Positions 40,735 to 52,641 are shown, numbered from the stretch's first letter. The stretch: DNA of 64,000 nucleotides from Haemophilus parainfluenzae (GCF_014931415.1 NZ_CP063121.1:1798001-1862000); one strand, 5' to 3'. The notes: generated from the letters alone by a model not told the origin. Numbers and translations: made by a program.

Positions 40735-42018
40735 TTAAAGAATCATACCGGCTGCTACGGTGTTATAAGTTGCTTCATCAACTAAAATAAAGGCACCACC
40801 AGCAATATTTTCTTCATAAGTTGTGGCAACAATCGGTTTCTGTAAACTTAAACGCACTCGAGCAATATCATTCATCTTTAAGGCTGTAGCACCACTTTCT
40901 TGTTCGAGTGTATGAACGTTTAACACACTTTCAATTTCACTGATTTTGGCAAATACGGTTTGTGTACCATGTTTAAGTAAATATTTACGGGCGGTATTTA
41001 GTGGGCGTTCATCAAACCAACAAATCGTTGCTTCAAGTTGCTTTTGTGGTGTAAGTGGTGAACTTTCATCTACAAATAAATCACCACGAGAAATATCAAT
41101 GTCGCGATCTAAACGTAAGGTAATCACTTCCCCGGCCACCGCCTGTGTCACCTCACCTTTTGGCGTAATAATCTCGGTCACTTTAGCGGTTAATCCATTC
41201 GGTTCAATTCGAATAGTCTGCCCCTGTTGCACTGAGCCACGTTCGATTCGACCTTGATAACCGCGGAAATCATCGGCTTTATCCGCATCCTGACGCACCA
41301 CTAATTGCACCGGAAAATAGAGATCAGCATTGGAATGACCCACCTCATCCACACTCGGTAAATTTTCTAAAATGGTGAGTAAAGGTTCGCCTTGATACCA
41401 AGAGGTGCTTTCACTTGCATATACTAGGTTATCGCCAAGCAATGCAGATACCGGCACAAAATGCACATCTTTTAATCCAAGTTGTGCCGCCAATTGACGA
41501 TACGCCTCTACTATGGCATTGAATTTTTCTTCGCTGTAATCCAATAAATCCATTTTGTTCACCGCCACTAAAATGTGTGGACAATTTAATTGACGTAAAA
41601 TCGCTGAATGGCGTTTAGTTTGTGGTAAGAGTTGTAACGGTTTCTCATTAAAATTCAGCTGAGAAGCATCGATTAAGACGATTGCAGCAGATGCCGTGCT
41701 TGCCCCTGTCACCATGTTACGTGTGTATTGCTCATGTCCTGGGGTGTCGGCAATGATGAATTTACGTTTTGCCGTAGAGAAATAGCGATACGCTACATCA
41801 ATGGTAATGCCCTGCTCACGTTCTGCTTCCAAACCATCTGTCAAAATAGAAAAATCAATGGCTTCTTTATTACCTTTCTCTTTTCCTGCGTTAAGGGTTT
41901 TGATTTGGTCGGTCAATAACGCTTTGCTATCGTAAAGTAAACGGCCGATTAAGGTACTTTTCCCGTCATCTACACTACCGGCAGTAATAAAACGAAGTGG
42001 AGTTGAATGTTGTGTCAT
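40735..42018 (-). CDS. cysN: sulfate adenylyltransferase subunit 1 (GTPase)
   Basis: This GTPase subunit drives APS formation by CysD. GTPase motifs are G1 GSVDDGKST (14-22), G3 DTPGHEQYTRNM (near 93) and G4 NKMD (near 150), followed by two EF-Tu-like beta domains. At 427 residues it is shorter than E. coli CysN (475), but all motifs are present and no frameshift is visible. There is no fused APS-kinase domain. The gap of 226 bases to cysD upstream holds an unusual inverted repeat. Confidence 0.93.
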   Translation of the reverse strand: MTQHSTPLRFITAGSVDDGKSTLIGRLLYDSKALLTDQIKTLNAGKEKGNKEAIDFSILTDGLEAEREQGITIDVAYRYFSTAKRKFIIADTPGHEQYTRNMVTGASTASAAIVLIDASQLNFNEKPLQLLPQTKRHSAILRQLNCPHILVAVNKMDLLDYSEEKFNAIVEAYRQLAAQLGLKDVHFVPVSALLGDNLVYASESTSWYQGEPLLTILENLPSVDEVGHSNADLYFPVQLVVRQDADKADDFRGYQGRIERGSVQQGQTIRIEPNGLTAKVTEIITPKGEVTQAVAGEVITLRLDRDIDISRGDLFVDESSPLTPQKQLEATICWFDERPLNTARKYLLKHGTQTVFAKISEIESVLNVHTLEQESGATALKMNDIARVRLSLQKPIVATTYEENIAGGAFILVDEATYNTVAAGMIL

Positions 42019-42084
42019 ATTTCTTCCTTATATTCTGTTAATTATTCTTTTGTATTTCATTATCTTTGAATAATGCCCCATATA

Positions 42085-42239
42085 AATCGCCTGAACGACT
42101 TTCAATTTTTAGAAAAATTTGTACTGTTTGAGCGTAGCGAGTTTACAAATTTTTCGTTAAGAAAATTGAAACAAAGTGAAGAGGAGCGATTTAATTGGAG
42201 TGTGTTCTTTGCTACTTTCTTGCACAAGCAAGAAAGTAG
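42085..42239. repeat. MITE-like inverted-repeat element between cysD and cysN
   Basis: Nested complementary arms run across about 115 bases: AAATCGC with GCGATTT at the edges, TTCAATTTT with AAAATTGAA, and GAAAAATTTGTA with TACAAATTTTTC around a centre containing GAGCGTAGCGAG. A separate perfect 12-base-pair hairpin, CTACTTTCTTGC with GCAAGAAAGTAG around ACAA, follows at 42212-42239. No ORF of its own is credible. The structure looks like a dispersed non-coding repeat inserted in the operon; I cannot confirm other copies from this window. Confidence 0.6.
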
Positions 42240-42244
42240 AAATA

Positions 42245-43168
42245 CTAAAAATACCCTTCTTTTTTCCGTTTCTCCATGGCGGCTTCGCTGGCTTGGTCGT
42301 CTAGACGAGTGGCACTGCGTTCGGAAATGTCAGCAATAGCGGTTTCTTCAATGATTTCTAATGGTGTTGATGCAGTGCTCGCTACCGGACAAGTACAGCT
42401 AATATCACCCACAGTACGGAAACGAACATCCAATACTTCGCTGACTTCATTCGGCAATTTAGGGGTTAATGGTGTCACTGGCACTAATAAACCTTTTCGA
42501 CGTACAACTTCGCGTTTATGGCTGTAATAGATCGGAGGCAATTCCAAATTCTCACGAGCGATATATTGCCAAATGTCTAATTCCGTCCAGTTGGAAATCG
42601 GAAACACTCGCATATTTTCGCCTTTATGCAATTTAGCATTGTATAGAGACCATAATTCTGGACGTTGTGCCTTAGGATCCCATTGGCCGAACTCATCACG
42701 GAACGAGAAAATTCGTTCTTTAGCACGAGCTTTTTCCTCATCACGGCGTGCACCGCCCATCAAAGCATCAAATCCATTCTCTGCAATGGTTTCTAATAAA
42801 GTGACCGCCTGTGCCGCATTACGCGAATCCGTTTCTTTGCGTAATACCACCGTGCCTTTGGCAATGGAATCTTCCACATGCCCAACGACTAAGCGTGCGT
42901 TAAGTTTTGCCACTTGTTCATCTCGAAATTGGATCACTTCTGGATAGTTATGTCCGGTATCAATATGTACCAAGGGAAACGGTAAATGTACCGGACGATC
43001 ACCTAACTGGAATGCTTTACGGGCTAATGCCAGCAATACCACCGAATCCTTCCCACCGGAAAAAAGCAACGCCGGGTTTTCACATTCCGCAACGACTTCA
43101 CGAATAATATGAATCGACTCAGCCTCGAGCCAGTCTAGATGTTGGTTATTGAGTTCAGTTTTTGTCAT
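42245..43168 (-). CDS. cysD: sulfate adenylyltransferase subunit 2
   Basis: The 307-residue catalytic subunit of ATP sulfurylase belongs to the PP-loop superfamily. The ATP loop is LLFSGGKDSVVLLALA (near 34), followed by HIDTGHNYPEVIQFRDE (near 70) and LMGGARRDEEKARAKERIFS (near 137). It makes APS from sulfate and ATP with CysN. It lies 20 bases after cysH on the same strand. The C-terminal ends in a charged stretch as in E. coli CysD (302). Confidence 0.96.
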   Translation of the reverse strand: MTKTELNNQHLDWLEAESIHIIREVVAECENPALLFSGGKDSVVLLALARKAFQLGDRPVHLPFPLVHIDTGHNYPEVIQFRDEQVAKLNARLVVGHVEDSIAKGTVVLRKETDSRNAAQAVTLLETIAENGFDALMGGARRDEEKARAKERIFSFRDEFGQWDPKAQRPELWSLYNAKLHKGENMRVFPISNWTELDIWQYIARENLELPPIYYSHKREVVRRKGLLVPVTPLTPKLPNEVSEVLDVRFRTVGDISCTCPVASTASTPLEIIEETAIADISERSATRLDDQASEAAMEKRKKEGYF

Positions 43169-43188
43169 GTTTTGCTTCCTATATTTTT

Positions 43189-43926
43189 CTACTTATGTAA
43201 TCCACATTCCTTACTATCTTTACTCTCCCACCACCAGCGACCAGCGCGAATATCTTCGCCCTGTTTAACTTGGCGGGTACAAGGTTCACAGCCAATACTT
43301 GGAAAACCTTGATGGTAAAGGTCGTTATAAGGCACATTGTTCGCTAAGATATAAGCCCACACATCTGTTTCTGACCAATCAAAAATAGGATTGTATTTAT
43401 CAATACCACGAGACTGATCTTGCTCAGCAAAAGGGAGCGCAGTACGTGTGGCCGATTGTTCTCGACGCTGTCCGGTCAGCCACGCATCTGCGCCTTGAAT
43501 CGCACGATTTAACGGTTCGATTTTACGGATATGACAACACTCGCGACGTAATTCCACGCTTTCATAAAAAGCAAATTTCCCTTTTTCTTCCTCGTAGCGA
43601 GTCACTTCATCAGCAATCGGCTGAAAGCGTTCTATTTGAAGATGTGGATAGACTTTCTCAAGGTTATCTAATAAATTTAACGTATCTTGATGAAGTAAAC
43701 CGGTATCTAAAGTAAAAATACCAATATCTAAGTTTTCACGCGCAATGACATCGGTAATGACCATATCTTCTACAGCTAGACTGCTGGCAAAGCGTGCATC
43801 ATGATGGTTATCAGCTATTTGATGTAAACGTTGCTTCAATGTGGCTGTTTTTTCTGCTAAACGATCTTGTACATCAAGGCTAACAAGTGGAATTTGCCAA
43901 AAAGTCGGTTTAAATAAACTCATCAT
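43189..43926 (-). CDS. cysH: assimilatory APS reductase (CysH family, [4Fe-4S] type)
   Basis: This 245-residue thioredoxin-dependent reductase makes sulfite. It has the catalytic ECGLH motif (Cys241) and also the paired cysteines CC (130-131) and CxxC (213-216) that hold the [4Fe-4S] cluster of APS reductases; E. coli PAPS reductase lacks these. It should therefore use APS directly, which agrees with the lack of cysC nearby. The KYNPIFDWSETDVWAYI segment is also typical. Two Met codons open the frame; the second is better spaced from AAGGAG. Confidence 0.9.
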   Translation of the reverse strand: MMSLFKPTFWQIPLVSLDVQDRLAEKTATLKQRLHQIADNHHDARFASSLAVEDMVITDVIARENLDIGIFTLDTGLLHQDTLNLLDNLEKVYPHLQIERFQPIADEVTRYEEEKGKFAFYESVELRRECCHIRKIEPLNRAIQGADAWLTGQRREQSATRTALPFAEQDQSRGIDKYNPIFDWSETDVWAYILANNVPYNDLYHQGFPSIGCEPCTRQVKQGEDIRAGRWWWESKDSKECGLHK

Positions 43927-43933
43927 CCACTCC

Positions 43934-45364
43934 TTACGCCACTTGACTGATGGTTAAACTTTCTAAGGTAAAGTGCGGTTGTTTTTGACGTTGTTTTTCT
44001 TCGCCAAACCACGCTAATTGTTCGTGTAATTTCACCACTTCTCCCACCACAATTAAGGCGGGGGTCTCTGCTTTTTCCGCTAATTCAGCTAAATTTGCAA
44101 GTGTGCCAATCGCTGTTTTTTGAGTAAGTTGAGTGCCTTGACTAATAATCGCAACAGGCGTATTCGCATCGCGACCATATTGTTGTAAACGTTCAGCAAT
44201 GACTTGCGCTTTTAACGTCCCCATATAAATAACTAAGGTTTGATGACTTCTTGCTAAGGTTTGCCATTCAATATCAGAGGCATCGGCTTTACGATGGCCG
44301 GTCACAAAAATAGCACTTTGTGCATAATCACGGTGAGTTAATGGAATGCCGGCATAGGCTGTTGCGCCAATACCCGCTGTAATACCGGGTACAACCGAAA
44401 ATGGAATTTGATGTTGAGCTAATACTTCTAATTCTTCGCCACCGCGTCCAAAAACGAAAGGATCGCCGCCTTTTAAGCGCACTACTCTCTTGCCTTGTTG
44501 GGCAAGGGTTAATAACAATTGGTTGGTTTCATCTTGTGCGACAGAACGACCATTGGCACGTTTCCCCACAAAAATACGTTCTGCATCACGGCGAATCAAA
44601 GAAAGAATCTCATCAGAAACCAAGGCATCGTAAAGCACCACATCAGCTTGTTGAATTTCCTGTAAACCGTTAAGAGTTAGTAAGCCAGCATCTCCAGGAC
44701 CGGCACCGACTAAAGAGACAAAACCACCTTGATAGTTATTTTCTAGCTGTTCAGCTAATTCTTGTTCAGCTTGCGCTTCCTGTTGATTTTTTATGAGATT
44801 GACAAAACGTCCACTAAACATTTTTTCCCAAAAACGGCGACGTTCGGTGACCGATGCCAATTTTGCTTTTACTTGATCACGCCATTTACCAGAAATCTCA
44901 GCGATTTTGCCTAAATGTTGTGGCAATAATGCCTCCAGTTTCTCACGTAATAAACGGGCTAATACCGGCGCCTTTCCACCACTCGAAATCGCGATTTGGA
45001 TCGGATTACGATCAATAATAGAAGGGAAGATAAAGCTACAATGAGGTTGATCATCCACCACATTGACTAATTTATGTTGGCTTTCGGCTAAATGGAAAAT
45101 ACGGTGATTTAATACCTCATCATTTGTTGCCGCGATCACTAACATCACCGTTCTCATTTGTTCGGCATTAAATTCTTTGGCAATCCATAGCACTTTATTT
45201 TGACGTTCAAGTTCGCTTAATTCCTCATTTAATTGGCGAGCAACAATACGGACTTGCGCATTCGCTTTGAGCAACAACCCGACCTTACGAGCAGCCACAG
45301 AACCACCGCCGACAACAAGTACCGGGCGACCGGTTAAATCAGCAAAAAGTGGAAAATAATTCAT
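43934..45364 (-). CDS. cysG: siroheme synthase (precorrin-2 dehydrogenase/ferrochelatase and uroporphyrinogen methyltransferase)
   Basis: This fused enzyme makes the siroheme needed by CysI. The N-terminal dehydrogenase/chelatase domain (about 1-205) has [18 protein letters not shown] and [18 protein letters not shown]. The C-terminal methyltransferase domain (about 215-460) has [17 protein letters not shown] and the [13 protein letters not shown] loop. The ATG at 45364, behind AGGAG, gives 476 residues (E. coli 457). It is placed logically inside the sulfite-reduction operon, eight bases upstream of cysH. Confidence 0.96.
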   Translation of the reverse strand: MNYFPLFADLTGRPVLVVGGGSVAARKVGLLLKANAQVRIVARQLNEELSELERQNKVLWIAKEFNAEQMRTVMLVIAATNDEVLNHRIFHLAESQHKLVNVVDDQPHCSFIFPSIIDRNPIQIAISSGGKAPVLARLLREKLEALLPQHLGKIAEISGKWRDQVKAKLASVTERRRFWEKMFSGRFVNLIKNQQEAQAEQELAEQLENNYQGGFVSLVGAGPGDAGLLTLNGLQEIQQADVVLYDALVSDEILSLIRRDAERIFVGKRANGRSVAQDETNQLLLTLAQQGKRVVRLKGGDPFVFGRGGEELEVLAQHQIPFSVVPGITAGIGATAYAGIPLTHRDYAQSAIFVTGHRKADASDIEWQTLARSHQTLVIYMGTLKAQVIAERLQQYGRDANTPVAIISQGTQLTQKTAIGTLANLAELAEKAETPALIVVGEVVKLHEQLAWFGEEKQRQKQPHFTLESLTISQVA

Positions 45365-45375
45365 GGGTATCACTC

Positions 45376-46383
45376 CTATTTATTCACTTTATCAGCACGT
45401 TGTGCACTGATATATAGACGATCAAATAAGCCGTTATCGACAAAATGTTGAGTATTAATCGCATCCCACGAACCAAAACGTTGGTTCACATCAAATTGAT
45501 TCACTTCTGGAAAAACTGCGGTCGTTTTAGCAATAATTTTTTTATCTGTCGGCCGAAAATAATTTTTTGCGGCAAGTTCTTGTGCTGGGGTTGACCATAA
45601 ATAGCTCAAATAATCATGGGAAAGTTGATGCAAACCATCTGCCTGGGTATTTTTATTCACTTCCGCTACATAAATTGGTGTGTATGCGGTAATGCTGGGA
45701 TATACCACTTCAAAACTATTTTCACCTAACGTTTTAGCCGCAAGTGCGGCTTCATTTTCCGGAGCAATCAATACATCACCGATATTCCGTTGAGTGAAGG
45801 AAATACTGGCACTACGCGCTCCTGCCTCTAAAACAGGTACATTTTTAAGTAAACGCCGCATAAAATCCTGTGGTTGCTGACTATGTTGTTCGGCATAAGC
45901 TAAGGCAGATAAATAAGCAAAGCGCCCGTTCGCGGAGGTTTTAGGATTAGCAAACACCACTTTCACATCATCCCGTACCAAATCCGACCAATCTTGGATA
46001 TGTTTTGGATTGCCCTTTTTGACTAAAAGAACCATCACTGAACCAAAAGGAACGGCACCATTCGGTAATACCTGCTGCCAATCAGCATTTACTAAGCCTT
46101 TTTTGACTAAAGCTTCGATATCATTACTTTGTGTCAATGTCACCACATCTGCAGGCAAGCCATTTAACACGCCGAGCACCTGTTTACTGGCGCCACCATG
46201 CGATTGTGAAATCATCACATCTGAGGGAAATTCACGTTGAAACGCGATGTTATATTCCTTATAGAAATCACGAATCACGTCATAGGACACATTCAGTAGC
46301 ACCGTTTTTTGTTCCGTACTGGTATGCCATAAACAAGCTGCCAAGCCGAAAGAAAGCACTGAAAATAAAGCGATTTTTTTCAT
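45376..46383 (-). CDS. sbp: sulfate-binding protein, predicted lipoprotein
   Basis: This 335-residue periplasmic binding protein of the sulfate/thiosulfate ABC system shows [21 protein letters not shown] (near residue 58) and [20 protein letters not shown] (near 145), typical of Sbp/CysP. Its signal peptide ends in LAAC (Cys17), a lipobox, so it is probably membrane-anchored rather than free as in E. coli. It begins the minus-strand cys operon and is divergent from cysT; the 257-base space between should hold both promoters and the CysB control region, though I see no site I could name. Confidence 0.9.
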   Translation of the reverse strand: MKKIALFSVLSFGLAACLWHTSTEQKTVLLNVSYDVIRDFYKEYNIAFQREFPSDVMISQSHGGASKQVLGVLNGLPADVVTLTQSNDIEALVKKGLVNADWQQVLPNGAVPFGSVMVLLVKKGNPKHIQDWSDLVRDDVKVVFANPKTSANGRFAYLSALAYAEQHSQQPQDFMRRLLKNVPVLEAGARSASISFTQRNIGDVLIAPENEAALAAKTLGENSFEVVYPSITAYTPIYVAEVNKNTQADGLHQLSHDYLSYLWSTPAQELAAKNYFRPTDKKIIAKTTAVFPEVNQFDVNQRFGSWDAINTQHFVDNGLFDRLYISAQRADKVNK

Positions 46384-46640
46384 TTTTACTCTCCTCCGTT
46401 ATTACCCTCAATTTCGTGTGGCTAAATTTATATCGCAAAATATTAAGTACAAAAAATAACGAAAAAGCATTTTATAGAACAAAATGAAATATAAAACAGA
46501 AAACCAAACGTTTACTTATTTCACTTTGGAATATTAAATAAATTTCCGTTCTTTGCCATTATGGTAAAGAGCGGTTATTTTTTTGAACATTTCAAAACGC
46601 TTACAAAGCTTAGGTATTTATCTGTTGTGAAGGTGGGATA

Positions 46641-47462
46641 ATGAAAACCGTATTACCAGAATTTAAACGAAGTATATTGATTACATTAGCCTGGCTCGGC
46701 TCAATGGTATTGTTGCCATTAACATTACTTGTGCTCACTACCTGTCAGTTAAAATGGGCTGATATCGTTCAAATCATCACGAGTGAACGAGTGATCTCAT
46801 CCTTAACACTATCCTTTGAAATGGCGGCAATCGCGACGTTAATTAATATCGTTTTTGGCTTTTTATTGGCATGGGTTTTAGTGCGTTATGACTTTCCTGG
46901 TAAGAATCTCGTCAATGCGTTAGTGGATTTACCTTTTGCTTTACCCACTGCCGTTGCAGGTATCGCACTTGCCTCGCTTTATGCGCCGACTGGAGTGATT
47001 GGGCAATGGCTAAGCCATTTAGGGATTCAACTCGCTTATACTCCAAGTGGTATTGCGATTGCGTTGATTTTTGTCAGCTTGCCTTTTACCGTTCGAGCGA
47101 TTCAACCCGTATTAGCAAATCTCGATCCTAGCTATGAAGAAGCAGCCCAAATTTTAGGTGCATCCAGATTAACAACATTGCGAAAAGTCATTATCCCAGC
47201 TGTATTGCCTGCATTAATAGGCGGTGCAGGTATGGGATTTGCGCGATCGCTTGGTGAATATGGCTCAGTCATTTTTATTGCGGGTAATGTGCCACTCGTC
47301 TCAGAAATTGCACCATTGATTATTATGTCAAAACTTGATTTATATGATGTGCAAGGCGCATCTGTGGTTGCATTATTAATGCTTGCCATTTCATTTCTGT
47401 TGATTTTATTCATTAACTTAGCGCAATGGTCTGTTGCCAAACGCATTAGTCCAATTCGATAA
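46641..47462 (+). CDS. cysT: sulfate/thiosulfate ABC permease CysT (CysU)
   Basis: The 273-residue inner-membrane subunit has six hydrophobic helices and the EAA loop for the ATPase contact, EEAAQILGASRLTTLRKVII (near residue 170). DLPFALPTAVAGIALASLYAP near residue 96 is typical of CysT. It starts the plus-strand transport operon cysTWA and pairs with CysW, CysA and the binding protein encoded divergently. Confidence 0.95.
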   Translation: MKTVLPEFKRSILITLAWLGSMVLLPLTLLVLTTCQLKWADIVQIITSERVISSLTLSFEMAAIATLINIVFGFLLAWVLVRYDFPGKNLVNALVDLPFALPTAVAGIALASLYAPTGVIGQWLSHLGIQLAYTPSGIAIALIFVSLPFTVRAIQPVLANLDPSYEEAAQILGASRLTTLRKVIIPAVLPALIGGAGMGFARSLGEYGSVIFIAGNVPLVSEIAPLIIMSKLDLYDVQGASVVALLMLAISFLLILFINLAQWSVAKRISPIR

Positions 47463-47471
47463 GAGGTATTT

Positions 47472-48287
47472 ATGAAAACCCAATCGTGGCAAAAATGGAT
47501 CTTAATTCTGACCGCACTCAGTTTTTTTACGATCATCTTATTGCTCCCATTATTTACCGTATTCTATTCAGCCCTTGAACAAGGAATTGGTCTATTTTTT
47601 GCTGCATTAAAAGAACCGGAAGCCTTAGCGGCTATTTGGCTTACGATCAAAGTCTCTTTAATTGTATTACCTATTAACATTTTTATCGGTGTGGTTATGG
47701 CTTGGGCTATTGCTTATTTTGACTTTAAGGGGAAAAGCTTATTAACCGCACTACTCGACCTCCCCTTTTCCATTTCACCAGTGGTTGTAGGATTAATGTT
47801 CTTACTGCTGTTTGGGTTAGATGGACTTTGGGGCGCATGGCTTGCTGAACACCATATTCGTTTTATGTTTGCTACGCCAAGCATTGTTATCGTGACTTTA
47901 TTCGTCACCTTTCCACTTATTGCAAAATCATTAATTCCAACCATGTCAGCACAAGGCACAAGTGAGGAACAAGCTGCGTTAATCTTAGGTGCATCCACTT
48001 GGCAACTTTTCTGGCACGTAACACTACCAAAAATAAAATGGGCATTAATTTATGGGGTGATTTTAAGTAACGCTCGTGCAATGGGTGAATTCGGTGCCGT
48101 AAGTGTTGTATCTGGGCATATTCGCGGTTTGACTAATACCATTCCGCTTTATGTAGAAATTAGTTACAACGAATATCAATTTGTTGCCGCATTTGCTTGC
48201 GCCAGTTTATTAGCATTAATCGCAGTGGGAACACTGGGATTGCAAAACGTAGTGAGATATGTGGAAAAGAAAAAAATCCAAGAATAA
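47472..48287 (+). CDS. cysW: sulfate/thiosulfate ABC permease CysW
   Basis: This 271-residue second permease subunit has six hydrophobic helices. The EAA loop is [20 protein letters not shown] (near residue 163), and [20 protein letters not shown] near residue 95 mirrors the CysT segment. It lies nine bases after cysT and 17 bases before cysA. The length is somewhat shorter than E. coli CysW (291), without loss of a helix. Confidence 0.95.
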   Translation: MKTQSWQKWILILTALSFFTIILLLPLFTVFYSALEQGIGLFFAALKEPEALAAIWLTIKVSLIVLPINIFIGVVMAWAIAYFDFKGKSLLTALLDLPFSISPVVVGLMFLLLFGLDGLWGAWLAEHHIRFMFATPSIVIVTLFVTFPLIAKSLIPTMSAQGTSEEQAALILGASTWQLFWHVTLPKIKWALIYGVILSNARAMGEFGAVSVVSGHIRGLTNTIPLYVEISYNEYQFVAAFACASLLALIAVGTLGLQNVVRYVEKKKIQE

Positions 48288-48304
48288 CAACAGGAACACA
48301 ATAC

Positions 48305-49381
48305 ATGACAATCAAAATCCAGCAACTAAACAAACACTTTGGACAGTTTCATGCGTTGAAAGATATCAATCTAAGCTTTCCGGAAAATCAGCTAACCGCC
48401 TTGCTTGGACCTAGTGGTTGTGGAAAAACAACGCTATTAAGGATCATTGCCGGATTAGAATTTGCTGATAATGGACACATTTGGTTTGGTGAAAAAGAGG
48501 TGACTCAACTTTCAGCTGCTGAACGCGGTGTCGGCTTTGTGTTTCAGCATTATGCACTATTTCAAAATATGACCGTCTTTGACAATGTCGCTTTTGGCTT
48601 AACGGTGAAACCTCGTAGAGAACGTCCCTCTGCAGAAGAAATTCGCGAAAAAGTCACCGCACTTTTAAAGCTAGTAAAACTTGAATGGCTAGCCGATCGC
48701 TACCCTAATCAACTTTCAGGTGGTCAAAAACAACGGATAGCCTTGGCTCGCTCCCTTGCGGTTCAACCGAAAGTCTTACTACTTGATGAACCCTTTGGTG
48801 CACTGGATGCCCAAGTTCGTAAAGAATTGCGTCGTTGGCTACGGGAATTGCAACATGAACTCAATGTGACCAGCATTTTCGTTACCCATGATCAAGATGA
48901 AGCATTAGATATGTCTGATCGTATTGTGGTGATGAATAAAGGTCAAGTGGAGCAAATTGATGAGCCCAGCCAAATCTATCATGCACCACAAACCCCTTTC
49001 GTCACGCAATTTGTGGGGGATGTTAATGTGTTCCACGGACACATTGATCAAGGCAATTTAGTCATTGGTGAATTTGCTCATAATTTACAAACACATAGCA
49101 ATGCGACTCATGCAGTCAATAACCAATCTGCAACGGCTTATATTCGCCCTTACGAACTGACGCTTTCACGCGAATCTCATAATGCCTTAGCGAGTGGTAC
49201 GATTCGTCATATTAATGCTATTGGTTTTATCGTGAGAATTGAAGTAGAAAGTTCGCAAACTGAACAACCTATTGAAGTCATTCTTACCAAAGAAAATTAT
49301 CTCAATGCGCAATATAAAATAGGTGATCAAGTTTATCTCGTGCCGGATAAATTAAATCTATTTCAAGAAATGAATATTTAG
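48305..49381 (+). CDS. cysA: sulfate/thiosulfate ABC transporter ATPase CysA
   Basis: The 358-residue ATPase has Walker [10 protein letters not shown] (near 35), Q-loop, signature [16 protein letters not shown] (near 137), Walker [12 protein letters not shown] and the H-loop [15 protein letters not shown]-terminal regulatory TOBE-like domain (about 245-358) follows. The ATG at 48305 is chosen because the longer frame runs back into cysW; the spacing of 17 bases with a GGAA site is normal. A paired uptake-signal terminator ends the operon. Confidence 0.96.
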   Translation: MTIKIQQLNKHFGQFHALKDINLSFPENQLTALLGPSGCGKTTLLRIIAGLEFADNGHIWFGEKEVTQLSAAERGVGFVFQHYALFQNMTVFDNVAFGLTVKPRRERPSAEEIREKVTALLKLVKLEWLADRYPNQLSGGQKQRIALARSLAVQPKVLLLDEPFGALDAQVRKELRRWLRELQHELNVTSIFVTHDQDEALDMSDRIVVMNKGQVEQIDEPSQIYHAPQTPFVTQFVGDVNVFHGHIDQGNLVIGEFAHNLQTHSNATHAVNNQSATAYIRPYELTLSRESHNALASGTIRHINAIGFIVRIEVESSQTEQPIEVILTKENYLNAQYKIGDQVYLVPDKLNLFQEMNI

Positions 49382-49387
49382 AAAAGT

Positions 49388-49418
49388 AAAAGTGCGGTCA
49401 AAATCGACCGCACTTTTT
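49388..49418. terminator. bidirectional terminator between cysA and argG
   Basis: AAAAGTGCGGTC (from 49388) pairs with GACCGCACTTTT (49406-49417) around AAAAT; the two genes converge on it. Confidence 0.85.
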
Positions 49419-49435
49419 ATATTTAAAGGAGAAAA

Positions 49436-50773
<1,338 letters not shown>

Positions 50774-50821
50774 TTATTTCCTTCATTGTGGTTATGGTGA
50801 GTGAGTCTTTAAAAAGTGCGG

Positions 50822-51652
50822 TCAAAAATCACTGCGCTTTTCTAACATATCATCGGGATTTGGATAACGATAAGCGAAGCCTAAATCTCGACAAATTTTA
50901 TCTGCCATAATGATTCGTTTCGGATCCGAATCACTACATTCAAATTGTGGTATGGATAAATCATAAAATACCGCTGCTTTTGTGTAATATTCTGCTCGAG
51001 TAGGATGAATTGGCGCGCAAAGATGGTAAGTTCGCAATCCATTTGGATTCATGAGTAAGGCCGTAATAGCTTGAATGCAATCCTCTAGATGCACCAAATT
51101 AACAGGTGAATAGCCCTGTTTTAAATTGCATTTTCCTGCTAAGAATTTAACAGGATGGCGTTGTTTACCAATTAATCCTGCTAGTCGAAGAATATCGCAA
51201 TGCAATATTCCTGATTGGAACAAGCACTGTTCTGCTTGTATCAGTGTTTTGCCCATTTCTGTTTCAGCTGAAAGTTGAGAACTTTCATCAAATTGCCCCG
51301 AAATATTAGGAAAAACAGAAGTTGAACTGGTAAAAACCAAATGCTGTACACCTTGTTTCTTGGCTTGATTAGTTAAAAAAGCAAGATATTCACAATACTG
51401 TTGAGAAGAAAAACTGCTAGGTGGTAGGGTGATAATGAGAGCATCTACATTAAAAAGAGGGCGAATATGGTCTGGTAAACGTTTCATTTCGTCAGAAAGC
51501 GAAAAAGGATAAGTTTCAATACCTAGCTGATGCAATTTCTGAGCATCATCAGGGGATTGTTTTGAGCCTTTTACACACCAACCAAGCTCTTTTAAGTGCA
51601 GCGCCAGCGGTAAGCCTAACCAACCTAAACCAACTATCGCAACAGATTTCAT
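50822..51652 (-). CDS. NAD(P)-binding Rossmann protein, YeeZ-like
   Basis: This 276-residue short epimerase-type protein starts with the dinucleotide loop VGLGWLGLPLALHLKELGW. It has VFTSSTSVFPN near residue 107 in place of the usual active-site Tyr-x3-Lys, which I do not see, so it may bind nucleotide without classic SDR catalysis. It resembles E. coli YeeZ, of unknown function. It lies between purC and argG on the same strand but is separated from purC by a terminator. Confidence 0.8.
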   Translation of the reverse strand: MKSVAIVGLGWLGLPLALHLKELGWCVKGSKQSPDDAQKLHQLGIETYPFSLSDEMKRLPDHIRPLFNVDALIITLPPSSFSSQQYCEYLAFLTNQAKKQGVQHLVFTSSTSVFPNISGQFDESSQLSAETEMGKTLIQAEQCLFQSGILHCDILRLAGLIGKQRHPVKFLAGKCNLKQGYSPVNLVHLEDCIQAITALLMNPNGLRTYHLCAPIHPTRAEYYTKAAVFYDLSIPQFECSDSDPKRIIMADKICRDLGFAYRYPNPDDMLEKRSDF

Positions 51653-51685
51653 ACTCTTTTATTCACAATATTTTATCCATAAAAA

Positions 51686-51713
51686 TCCCTGCTATTCTAA
51701 AGCATAGCAGGGA
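51686..51713 (-). terminator. terminator of purC
   Basis: TCCCTGCTAT (51686-51695) pairs perfectly with ATAGCAGGGA (51704-51713); on the minus strand the stem is followed by TTTTTAT. Confidence 0.8.
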
Positions 51714-51724
51714 GTTTGTTAATG

Positions 51725-52585
51725 TTATTTTGTTAATAAATCCAAAGCCTCTTGATATTTAGCCACTGTTTTTTCAATCACTTCTTTTGGTACTTTCGGT
51801 GCTGGTGGTTGTTTATTCCAACCACTTTGTTCTAACCAATCTCGTACAAATTGCTTATCAAATGATGGCGGATTTGTGCCTTCTTTATAAGTATCAACTG
51901 ACCAAAAACGGCTAGAATCCGGTGTTAATACCTCATCCATTAAAGTGAGCGTGCCATTTTCATCTAAACCAAATTCAAATTTGGTATCACAAATAATAAT
52001 ACCTTTAGTCAGCGCATATTTTGCTGCCTCAGTATAAAGCGCAATCGCTTTTTCTCTCACTTGTGCCGCTAACTCTGCGCCAATTGCTTTTTCACATTCT
52101 TCATAGCTGATATTGATATCGTGATTACCCAATTCTTCTTTACTTGATGGCGTAAAAATCGGTTCAGGTAATTTACTTGCCTCAACTAATCCTTCCGGTA
52201 ATTTCAAACCACAAATGGTCCCTGTTTGCTTATAATCTTTTAGCCCGCTACCTGTTAAATAACCACGCACGATAGACTCAATTTTAATTGGATTCAAACG
52301 TTTGCAAACCACTGCGCGATCTTTTACTAAATCAGCTTCCTCTTTTGGTAACACATCATAAACTGAATCACCAGTAAAATGATTCGGCATAATATGGGCT
52401 AACTTATTGAACCAGAAATTGGAAATTTGAGTCAGGATTTCACCTTTACGTGGGATAGGATCATCTAAAATCACATCAAATGCGGACAAACGGTCACTGG
52501 CTACCATTAGCATTCGTTTATCATCGATCTCATAAAGATCACGCACTTTTCCCGAATAGATTTTTTTTAGACTAAGTTGTGTCAT
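51725..52585 (-). CDS. purC: phosphoribosylaminoimidazole-succinocarboxamide synthase
   Basis: This 286-residue SAICAR synthetase attaches aspartate to CAIR in purine synthesis. It is the longer form (E. coli is 237) and shows [11 protein letters not shown] near residue 10, the family motif [17 protein letters not shown] near 103 and [15 protein letters not shown] near 210. The ATG at 52585 behind AAGG is preferred over a GTG three codons earlier. A strong PurR box lies 57 bases upstream. Confidence 0.95.
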   Translation of the reverse strand: MTQLSLKKIYSGKVRDLYEIDDKRMLMVASDRLSAFDVILDDPIPRKGEILTQISNFWFNKLAHIMPNHFTGDSVYDVLPKEEADLVKDRAVVCKRLNPIKIESIVRGYLTGSGLKDYKQTGTICGLKLPEGLVEASKLPEPIFTPSSKEELGNHDINISYEECEKAIGAELAAQVREKAIALYTEAAKYALTKGIIICDTKFEFGLDENGTLTLMDEVLTPDSSRFWSVDTYKEGTNPPSFDKQFVRDWLEQSGWNKQPPAPKVPKEVIEKTVAKYQEALDLLTK

Positions 52586-52641
52586 TGCTTGCACCTTTAA
52601 TTATAAGAATAAAAAATCGGTGGATATTGTACCGCACTTTT

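Noticed and set aside
40735-42018. CysN as a truncated pseudogene (427 versus 475 residues)
   Set aside because: All GTPase motifs and the C-terminal beta domains are present, with no internal stop; length variation is plausible.
42073-42339. Open frame of 88 codons across the cysD-cysN gap
   Set aside because: It reads through the inverted-repeat element and into the antisense of cysD, with no ribosome-binding site and a repeat-derived sequence.
48197-48304. Longer N-terminus for CysA
   Set aside because: The extension overlaps the cysW end out of frame and the ATP-binding domain begins normally at 48305.
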